A stretch of 64,000 bases of DNA from Methylobacterium sp. Leaf117 (GTDB lineage: Bacteria; Pseudomonadota; Alphaproteobacteria; Rhizobiales; Beijerinckiaceae). Positions 17,185 to 24,500 of this stretch are shown here, piece after piece. A program made the translations under genes and the position numbers. The notes beneath the pieces were generated by a model that saw only the letters and a list, made by a program, of their open reading frames with translations, was not told where the DNA came from and made no database searches. The stretch spans positions 691,151 to 755,150 of the forward strand of contig NZ_LMNL01000001.1 in assembly GCF_001422985.1 (NCBI RefSeq). Direction: 5' to 3'. Positions within the stretch are counted from its first letter, which is position 1; each line of letters begins with the position of its first letter.

Positions 17185-17724
17185 ATGAACCCCTTCGACC
17201 ATCAGGTGCGCGAGCGCGCCTATTTCATCTGGGAGGACGAGGGCCGGACCTTCGGCCAGGCCGAGGCCCACTGGCTGCGCGCCGAGCGCGAGCTGCAGGC
17301 CGGCTTGCGTTCCGAGATCGCCGTGGTCCACAGCGTCGCCCCGGATCTGACCCTTTTGGCCAGCCCGGCCGAAGTTCTGTCCGGGACCCTGAAGGCCAAG
17401 GCGAGCCGGAGCCGCAGCGCCGGCGCCGCCGTCGAGGTCAAGGCCAAGGCGGCCGCCAAAGCCTCGGACAAGGGATCGGCGAAGGATGCCGGCGCCGGCA
17501 AGTCCGCGTCGAAGAAGGCGGAGTCCAAGACTGCGTCGGCCAAAACTGCTGCGACCAAAACTGCTGCGACCAAGACTGCTTCGTCAAAGGCTGCTGCATC
17601 CAAGACCCAGGCGGCCGACAAGGCCGGCACGACGAAGAGCGCTTCCACCAAGAGTGCCGCAACCCGGGCGCCCCGTGCATCCGCCCGTCACCTCGGTGCC
17701 GAGAGCGTCGCCACGGTGCACTGA
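17185..17724 (+). CDS. DUF2934 domain with histone-H1-like Lys/Ala tail
   Basis: 179 residues. Residues 3-45 (VRERAYFIWEDEGR.FGQAEAHWLRAE pattern) are a DUF2934 domain. From about residue 70 the chain is almost only Lys, Ala, Ser and Thr, with repeats AATKTAATKTASSK, like eukaryotic H1 tails and bacterial H1-like DNA-binding proteins. The DNA has near-exact 15-bp repeats around 17536-17581. A DNA- or polyanion-binding role is likely for the tail. A strong terminator follows at 17765. Repeat number probably varies between strains. Confidence 0.85.
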   Translation: MNPFDHQVRERAYFIWEDEGRTFGQAEAHWLRAERELQAGLRSEIAVVHSVAPDLTLLASPAEVLSGTLKAKASRSRSAGAAVEVKAKAAAKASDKGSAKDAGAGKSASKKAESKTASAKTAATKTAATKTASSKAAASKTQAADKAGTTKSASTKSAATRAPRASARHLGAESVATVH

Positions 17725-17764
17725 GCTTCGCCCGAGGCTTCTCGGACTGCGATGAGAGCAAAAG

Positions 17765-17793
17765 CCCGCTTCCCCTGGGGGAGCGGGTTTTTT
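17765..17793 (+). terminator. Intrinsic terminator
   Basis: CCCGCTTCCC (17765-17774) pairs with GGGAGCGGG (78-87 of the same block) around a CTG loop, with one T-G wobble, and runs into six T residues at 17788-17793. It ends the DUF2934 transcript. Confidence 0.9.
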
Positions 17794-17910
17794 CGTATCC
17801 GTCGCGACCCCGCCCCTGCGGCGGAACGAAGCGGAACCTTGACCGTTGACCGCGTCAAGGCGGCGATGCGCCGGCCGGTTGCGCGCACCCTCCTGTCTCC
17901 GCGAGGCATC

Positions 17911-18198
17911 ATGAAGACCACCCTCTCGACCCTCCTGGCCCTCAGCATCGCGGGCCTTCCGATCGGCGCCGTGGCGGGTCCCGGCCCCCTGCGGGACGGC
18001 CCGGTGATCCTCGATGTCGACAGCACCGGCGGCGTCGGCGGCCGTGCCCCCTGGAGCCGGCCCTACGAGTACGATTCGGGCGGCGACAACGACCGGCGCC
18101 CGGAGTTGCCCTATTACCAGCAGGGCCGCGGCCAGCAGACCGGCGGTCCGGCCCGCAATCTCCTGCCCGACGACGGCCTGCACATCTTTCCGCGCTAG
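17911..18198 (+). CDS. Exported hypothetical protein, Gly/Pro-rich
   Basis: 95 residues from the ATG at 17911. A Sec signal peptide ends at GAVAGP. The mature chain is short, polar and probably disordered (GGVGGRAPWSRPYEYDSGG, then YYQQGRGQQTGG). No domain recognised; the frame upstream of the ATG is a shadow. It is probably periplasmic. Confidence 0.6.
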   Translation: MKTTLSTLLALSIAGLPIGAVAGPGPLRDGPVILDVDSTGGVGGRAPWSRPYEYDSGGDNDRRPELPYYQQGRGQQTGGPARNLLPDDGLHIFPR

Positions 18199-18317
18199 AC
18201 CCGCCCCGCACGCCCCGGAAAACCGAGGCGACGGCGGAACAGTCGGGATCATCACCGGTTCGCCCCCGGAGCCCCGGCCGTCCGGCCGGCGGACGAATCC
18301 GGGACCGGGACGACGTG

Positions 18318-18992
18318 ATGACCAAGACCGTGCGGGCGGTGATCTTCGATATCGACGGGACCTTGCTCGACAGCGTCGATCTCCACGCCCAGGCCTGGGT
18401 CGACGCCTTCGCGCATTTCGGCGTGACCGTCTCGCACGACCAGGCCCGGAGCCAGATCGGCAAGGGCGGCGACCAGCTCCTGCCGGTGTTCCTCGACGCG
18501 GAGCGGATGGAGCGTGAAGGCGAGGCGATCGAGGCCTATCGCTCGGACCTGTTCAAGCGCGATTATCTGCCGAAGGTGAAGCCGTTTCCCGGCGTTCGCG
18601 CCCTGTTCCAGCACCTCAAGGAGGAAGGGATCACCCTGGCCCTGGCCTCGTCCGGCAAGGGCAGCGAGGTCGCGCATTATCAGTCGCTCCTCGAGATCGA
18701 GGATCTGACCGACGTCGTCGTCAGCTCCGACGACGTCGAGCGCTCGAAGCCCTTCCCCGACATCTTTCAGGCCGCCCTGACAAAGCTCGCGCCGCTCTCG
18801 GCCGAGGCGGCGATCGTCATCGGCGATACGCCCTACGATGCCGAGGCCGCGAACAAGGCCGGGCTGCGCACCGTCGGCGTGCTGTGCGGGGGATTTCCCG
18901 AGGCGGGTCTGAGCGCGGCGGGCTGCATCGCCCTCTACCGGGACCCGCAGGATCTTCTCGACGGCTACCGGGATTCTCCCCTGGCACGGTGA
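18318..18992 (+). CDS. HAD-superfamily hydrolase (phosphoglycolate phosphatase-like)
   Basis: 224 residues from the ATG at 18318; a GTG one codon earlier is also possible, both behind GGGA. All four HAD motifs are visible: DIDGTLLDS with the nucleophile and general-acid Asp, LASSG, Lys in RSKPFPD, and GDTPYD. The helical cap between motif I and II is of the C1 type, as in phosphoglycolate and beta-phosphoglucomutase-like phosphatases. Small phosphorylated metabolites are the likely substrates; which one cannot be told. Cytosolic, apparently a single gene. Confidence 0.88.
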   Translation: MTKTVRAVIFDIDGTLLDSVDLHAQAWVDAFAHFGVTVSHDQARSQIGKGGDQLLPVFLDAERMEREGEAIEAYRSDLFKRDYLPKVKPFPGVRALFQHLKEEGITLALASSGKGSEVAHYQSLLEIEDLTDVVVSSDDVERSKPFPDIFQAALTKLAPLSAEAAIVIGDTPYDAEAANKAGLRTVGVLCGGFPEAGLSAAGCIALYRDPQDLLDGYRDSPLAR

Positions 18993-19173
18993 GGTCGATT
19001 CGCATCGCCTGAGCCGGCATCCGGATCACAGGCGGTGCGGGATCTGCAGCGATCCACACATTTCCCACTTGATCCGTGTTTGTTCCGGTGCGCAGGACAG
19101 GATTGCGTGCCGGCTATGGATAGATGGCAAAAAACTCTGGCGCCCCGTCAAATGATGGCGTAGCGAGCCGGCC

Positions 19174-19419
19174 GTGATCGCGTCCGATCACGCAACGGAT
19201 CCGCGGACCATGCCCCAGCCGGCCCAGACGAACCCGACCTCTCAGATGCCCTGCGAGCAGGCGCCCCTCCACTCCCTGATCGATGCGGCGGTCCAGGACC
19301 GGACCACGCCGATCAGCCGCCTGCTCCGCCTGATGTCGGCCCTGGATGCCGACACCACCGCCAACGAGAACCTTCGGCACGTCCTGCGCGCCCGCATCGG
19401 CGCCCCGCTCAGCGTCTGA
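19174..19419 (+). CDS. Hypothetical small protein
   Basis: 81 residues from a GTG at 19174, or 69 from the ATG at 19210. The C-terminal half (HSLIDAAVQDRTTPISRLLRLMSAL then TANENLRHVLRARIG) is helical with good codon bias. No signal peptide or known domain. It converges on the exported-protein gene ending at 19454. Start and reality are uncertain. Confidence 0.45.
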   Translation: MIASDHATDPRTMPQPAQTNPTSQMPCEQAPLHSLIDAAVQDRTTPISRLLRLMSALDADTTANENLRHVLRARIGAPLSV

Positions 19420-19453
19420 TTTCGACCCGCCGGGGCGTCATGAGGCCTCGGCG

Positions 19454-19732
19454 CTAGGTCCGGGGCCGTTCCCGCCGGCGCGGGGCGGCCGGATTCCGCT
19501 TCATGCAGGCGAAGTAGAGCTGACGACCGATCGCGTAGAGGCCGAGGCCCTTCGGATCGGGGGTGGAGAACACCTTGTCGCGGGCCTCGTCGCGGCAGGC
19601 CGCGTCCTGCGGGCTCTGGATCGGCGTCGAGGCGCCCTGGGCCAGCGCCCCCGTCGCCGCCACAGCCACCGCCATGGCAAGGCTCACGCAGCCCAAGATT
19701 CCCACACCGCGCGCTCGTATCGGTCCCGACAT
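19454..19732 (-). CDS. Exported hypothetical protein
   Basis: 92 residues from the ATG at 19732, chosen because GAGGGGAT stands just before it; an ATG four codons earlier is also in frame. A Sec signal peptide ends at GALAQG. The mature part has two cysteines (AACRDEARDKVF and YFACMKRNP) about 40 residues apart, so one disulfide is possible, and an Arg-rich end. Last gene of a same-strand group with the two tandem paralogues upstream. Function unknown. Confidence 0.6.
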   Translation of the reverse strand: MSGPIRARGVGILGCVSLAMAVAVAATGALAQGASTPIQSPQDAACRDEARDKVFSTPDPKGLGLYAIGRQLYFACMKRNPAAPRRRERPRT

Positions 19733-19790
19733 ACATCCCCTCATGGTCTGGTCTCGCGTCGTCCCGTCCGGACGCGCGGCCGGTTTCAAC

Positions 19791-20090
19791 TTATGGCAGA
19801 ATCCACGCGCACGCACTCGCCTGCGTGACGGCGAGGCATTCGAACGGGGCACCGCCGACCATGGCGCGATGCTCCGCCGCCCCGATCCGAGCCCGTGCGA
19901 TCCGGCGACAGCCCGGATGGCCGGGAAGGGCGGCTTCGATCGCCGCGTGATCACCCCGCGCCATCAGAACCCGAAGCTCGACCAGGGTGTCGCAGCCGAT
20001 GACATCGGTCGATTCGGCGGCCCGGGCCGGTGCCGCCACCCCGGTGGCTCCCAGAAAAAGGAAACTTGCGAACAGACAGGGACGAATCAT
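19791..20090 (-). CDS. Exported Cys-rich protein, tandem paralogue B
   Basis: 99 residues from the ATG at 20090, overlapping the stop of the gene before it (ATGA). Signal peptide ends at PARAAE. The mature protein follows the pattern GC-xx-L-xx-LR, then PGC, EH, FECL and AC-x-W, the same as its upstream neighbour at 20087-20524, with the spacing between the first two Cys motifs shorter here. Four conserved cysteines suggest two disulfides in a small periplasmic fold. Function unknown. Frames open further upstream but only as read-through of the paralogue's antisense frame. Confidence 0.7.
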   Translation of the reverse strand: MIRPCLFASFLFLGATGVAAPARAAESTDVIGCDTLVELRVLMARGDHAAIEAALPGHPGCRRIARARIGAAEHRAMVGGAPFECLAVTQASACAWILP

Positions 20091-20524
20091 CGGCGGGCTT
20101 TCTCCGATGGCGCGGCTTTCTCCGGCGGTGCGGCTTTCTCCGGGGCACGCCCCTTGTCGCCGGATCGGGATTTGCCCGGCGTGGCGCCGGACGGCGCAAC
20201 CGTGCCGGCGACCACCCATTGGCAGATGGCGGTGGTCCTCAGGGTCAGGCAATCGTACGCGTTGCCGTTGAGCGAGAGGTGCTCCGAGATCCCCGAAACC
20301 GTCTCACGGGCGACGACGGCGCAGCCGAGGTGATCGGCCTTGTCGTCGGCCAGCATCGCGGCGGCCCCGCCGGCATCGTTCTTCGCCTGCCGCAGGAGCA
20401 GGCGCAGATTGGCCAGCGACGGGCAGCCGATGGCCGGGGGCGGCGCCACCGCCGCGGCCGGTGCGGCCGAGGCACCGAACGGCACGACGGCGCCGAGGGC
20501 GAGGACGAGCAGGAGAAATCGCAT
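20087..20524 (-). CDS. Exported Cys-rich protein, tandem paralogue A
   Basis: 145 residues from the ATG at 20524. Signal peptide (FLLLVLALGAVVPFG, cleavage near ASAAP). The mature core reads IGCPSLANLRLLL, then HLGCAVVARETV, SEH, AYDCLTL and ICQWVV, aligning with paralogue B. The C-terminus adds a Lys/Pro/Glu-rich tail EKAAPPEKAAPSEKARR made by short DNA repeats. A and B overlap by four bases, so they are co-translated. No named domain recognised. Confidence 0.7.
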   Translation of the reverse strand: MRFLLLVLALGAVVPFGASAAPAAAVAPPPAIGCPSLANLRLLLRQAKNDAGGAAAMLADDKADHLGCAVVARETVSGISEHLSLNGNAYDCLTLRTTAICQWVVAGTVAPSGATPGKSRSGDKGRAPEKAAPPEKAAPSEKARR

Positions 20525-20630
20525 CGGGTCTATCGGGCCGATCTGCGCGCGAGCGGCGCTCAACAGGGGGAAGGGGCGTTCCGCTGCCGTGCGATAACGC
20601 ATGGCGGCCGAATCCGACCCACGATCGGCC

Positions 20631-21134
20631 TCAGGCACCGGCTCGGCGCAGCTTGGCGAAGCGCTTGATCGCGCGCTCGCGGCGCAGGCGGGACAGGCGC
20701 TCGATCCAGAAGAGGCCGTCGAGCTGATCGATCTCGTGCTGCAGGCAGGCTGCCCGGAACCCCTCCGCCTCCTCTTCCCGCTCCGTCCCGTCGAGGTCGC
20801 GGTAGCGGACCCGGACCCGCACGGCGCGATCGACCACCTCCATCACCCCCGGCATCGACACGCTCCCCTCCGTTTGCGGGCCGCGCTCCGGCGAGGCCCA
20901 GACGATCTCGGGGTTGACGTAGGCTGTCACAGGCTCCCCCGGCTCCATCCGCAGCAGCACGAGGCGCTGCGGGCGACCGATATGCGGCAGGGTCAGCCCA
21001 AGGGCCGAAACCGCCAGCATCACCGCCTCGAGGTCGCGGGCGGCGGCCCGTAAGGCCTCGTCGACGTGCAGGACAGGCTCCGCGACACGGCGCAGGCCGG
21101 GATCCGGGTAGATCAGCAGGGATGCGGCGGTCAC
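20631..21134 (-). CDS. Peptide-deformylase-fold protein with lost metal ligands
   Basis: 167 residues from a GTG at 21134, giving the usual deformylase N-terminus LLIYPDPGLRRVAEPV. All three motifs are recognisable but altered: GLTLPHIG for GLAAxQ (His51 for Gln), EGSVSMPGV for EGCLS (Ser91 for the metal-binding Cys), and HEIDQLDG for HExDH (Gln137 for the second ligand His). His133 and Glu134 remain. The fold is kept but normal Fe/Zn deformylase activity is unlikely. Database annotation would probably still read 'peptide deformylase'. It precedes the Cys-rich paralogues on the same strand by about 106 bases. Confidence 0.85.
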   Translation of the reverse strand: MTAASLLIYPDPGLRRVAEPVLHVDEALRAAARDLEAVMLAVSALGLTLPHIGRPQRLVLLRMEPGEPVTAYVNPEIVWASPERGPQTEGSVSMPGVMEVVDRAVRVRVRYRDLDGTEREEEAEGFRAACLQHEIDQLDGLFWIERLSRLRRERAIKRFAKLRRAGA

Positions 21135-21283
21135 GGGATTGGGCGTGTCCTGACGGAGTGGGGGGACGGGCGAGCCGCAGCCTTCACGGTTGCGCGAGAG
21201 GCCGGCGAAAGCCGGGTCTCGAACACAGGCTGGCCCATGCCTTGCGGCGGGACACGTCAGATCAAACCCGCTCCGGAGACGCA

Positions 21284-21484
21284 ATGGCCAACCGCGCGCA
21301 CGATCCCGTTTCTCCCTCCATGTCCTCCTCCGTCGCCCGTCGCTTCCTGCGGCTGCACGAATCCGGCGAGGTGATCCTGCTCGGCCTCACCACGCTTCTC
21401 GGCACGCTGTGGGCGATCGTTCTCGTCACCCATTTCCACGAGCCGATGAGCCGGTTCGGCCAGGCACTCTGGGTGATGCGCTGA
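21284..21484 (+). CDS. Small single-span membrane protein
   Basis: 66 residues from the ATG at 21284, with GGAGAC just upstream. Residues about 28-50 (VILLGLTTLLGTLWAIVLVTHF) form one transmembrane helix, flanked by ARRFLRLHESGE and a short HEPMSRFGQ tail. Family not recognised. The gene converges on tamB 31 bases away. Confidence 0.6.
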   Translation: MANRAHDPVSPSMSSSVARRFLRLHESGEVILLGLTTLLGTLWAIVLVTHFHEPMSRFGQALWVMR

Positions 21485-21515
21485 GGCTGATGCGTTCGGG
21501 CTGATGCGCTGAGGC

Positions 21516-24500
21516 TCAGTATTCCCACTCGGCGCCGACACCCACCGCCGTGCGGCCGTCGCTGCCGGCCTCGCCCTGGATCTTGATGCGCCGGGTCACG
21601 TCGTAATCCACCGTCGCCGCCGTATCGGCCGGCTTGGCGCCGGCCTTCACGCCGACGCTGAGGCGGTCGCTGAGATAGCGCGAGGCGCCGAGCGCCGGTC
21701 CGCCGCTGGCGCCCGTGGAAACGTCGAGGCTGTCGAGCCCCAGGCCCTTGCGGGCCTGCTCGAACACGTCCACGCCGCCGGCCCCGCCCGAGAATTGCGC
21801 CACCGCCTGCGCCAGCTGCAGCGCCTGGAACGGCGACAGGCCGCCCGAGGCCTTCTTGAACAGCAGGCGCGACAGCACCTCGTCCTGCGGCAGGCTCGGG
21901 TCCGAAGTGAGCAGGAAGCTCGGCTGGTTGGCCGGCCCGGTGACGGCGATGCGCGCCGTGACCTCGGCGGCCTTGGTCTCGGCGACGAAGTCGAGGTCGG
22001 GGGTAGCGATCTCGCCGCCAAAAACCAGGCGCCCGCGGGTGAAGTCGAGGCGCTGGCCGACCACGCTGAGGCGGCCGCGCCGCATCTCGAAATCGCCGGT
22101 GGCGACGGGGTCGCGCGAGGAGCCGGTCAGCCGGAGCGATCCGCCGAGTTCGGCATCGATGCCGCGGCCGCGCACGAAGATGCGGTTGGGCGCGTTCACC
22201 GCCACGTCGAGGGTGGCGTCGAAGGGCGCGGCGGCCTTGCCCTTGCGGCCCAGGGCCGCGATCTTGGCGCGGCGGTCGGCGCGCGCGGCGAGGCGGGCGC
22301 GGACGTCCGGCGGCGTGTTGACCCGGCGGATCTCGGGCAGGGGCTGCACCGTGGCGGGCAGGCGGTCCGGCACCGAGACGTCGACCGAGACGAGGTCGAT
22401 GCGGCCGGCCACCTTCGGCGTCCGGGCCAGCGGCCCCGTCAGCGCGAGATTGAGGCTCGCCACCGCCGTCATCAGCGGGCTGGAGACCAGTTCGGCGCGC
22501 TCGGCCATCACCCGGATGGAGCCGGGGAAGCCGGCGGCGGGATCGAGCGCCACCTTGCCGTCGCCGCGCAGGCTGCCGCCATTGCGGGTCAGGGCGGTCA
22601 GGCGCTCCACCACCAGGGTGTCCCCGCGCCCGGTCACCCGGCCCTCGATGTTGGTGAGGCGGATGCCCTGGAGCGGGTCGGTGAAGGAACCACCCGTCAG
22701 GGTGGCGCTGCCCTCGGCCCGGGGGGCCGCGAGGGTGCCGGCCACGCCGGCATCGAGGGCGATGCGGCCGGCGACGCGCTGGCCGCCGACGCTGAGGAAG
22801 CTGTTGGCGAGCGCCGCGTCGAGGGTCCCGCGCAGCTTCACCGCCAGGGCCTCGCCCGGCGCCACCGGCAGCGAGCCCGTCACCGTCATCTCGGCCCCGC
22901 GTCCGGCGGACACCCGTCCGTCGATGCCGGCCCGTCCGTCGCTCACCGTGCCGCTCGCCCGCGCGTCGATGGGCGGGAGGCCGGCCTTGCGGGTCTCGGG
23001 CGTGACGAGGCGGGCGACCGTCAGGGCGTAGCGACCCTCGGGCCGGCTCGCCGAGCCGCGCAAGTCGGCCTCGCCGTCCAGGGTCCCGGTCAGGGCGAGG
23101 TTGGGCGAAGCGATCCGCGCCAGGGCCAGGGGCAGGCTGCGGATACCGAGCTTGAGGTCGAGGGCCTGTCCGACCCGACCCGACAGGCTGAGGCGGCCGC
23201 TGCCGGCGGCGACCACGAGATTGTCGATGACGGCCGAGCCCGCGTCGAGGGTCACGCTGGCGGGGCCGGCCAGGGCGAAACGGTCGCCGCCGCGCGCGGC
23301 GGAGAAGCGGGCCAGCTCGATGCGCGTGCGCTCGCCGGGCACGAGCCGGGCGGCGCCGTCGAGGTCGAAGCCCCGGGCTTTGGCCGTGAGGGTGATGTCG
23401 CTGGCGCTGGGCGAGCCCACGGCGACGAGCCGCACGGTGTCGAGGCTCTGGCCGGAGGCGAGGATGCGGTCGGCATTGACCCGCCCGTCGACGACCGGAC
23501 GGCCGAGCAGGTCCCGCCCTTTCAGATCGGCGTCGAGGCGCGACAGGCCGAATGCGCCGAACCGGAGCGACGCCCCGTTCGTCAGGATGGCGGCATCCTG
23601 GCGCCCGCCCGCGCGGGACAGGGTGATGGCCGCTTCGACGTTGCCGCCCATGGGCGTCAGGGCCAGGGGGGCGAGATCGTCGAGGTTGCCGGCCTTGAGG
23701 GCCAGCGCCCCCTCGGTGAGAAGGGTGCGGGCGTCGAGGGCGGCATGGCCGTCTAGGGCGACGGAGCCGAGGCCGAAGGCGAGGCGGTCGAGGATCCAGG
23801 CATCGGGCGACGGCCGGGCCACGTGGGCATCGCCGCGCAGGGCCTTGCCGCCCACCTCGCCGGACACCCGCAGGGTGCCTTCGAGGGCGCCGGTGACGTC
23901 CGTCAGCGCCGTCTCGACCCGGAGGTCGCGCAGGGGCCGCCCGAGGGCGCGGGCGTCGTCGGTGGTGAGCGTGGCTTTGAGGTCGGGCTTCTCCAGGGTG
24001 CCGGTGAGGCGTCCGTCGAGGAGCGCGCGGCCGGCGAGCTTCGGGTCGAGGGTCGAGAGGTCCTTCAGGTCGACCACCAGCTTGGCGTCGGCCAGGCGCG
24101 CGGTGGCGCGCCCCTCCAGGCGGCCGACGATCTCGGCCCCCTCGAAGCGGGCATTGTCGAAGGCGTAGCCGTCATAGACCTGAGACAGGCGGCCGCTGAA
24201 GCGCGGCGAGGGACCGAGCGTGCGGTCGAGCGCCGGCAACGACAGGACGAGGCCCGAGGTGCGCAGATCCACATCGGCGTTGACCGCCTTGCGGGCCGGA
24301 TCGCCGCTCAGCGCCGCCCGCGCCGTCAGGGTGCCGGAGAGCGGCCGCCCGGCCACCTCCGAGAAGGCCGCGAGATCGGACAGGGCCGCGTCGAGCGTGC
24401 CCGTGAGGGTGTTCTGCCCGACCTTGCCGGCATAGGTCGCGCGGGCCGTCGGCCCGTCGAGCGTGAACGCGGCGACATCGACGACGCCGTCGGGCTGCAG

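Noticed and set aside
21795..23756. Long plus-strand ORF opposite tamB
   Set aside because: Composition is typical of an antisense shadow (Ala/Gly/Glu/His/Arg), no domain, and tamB is clearly real.
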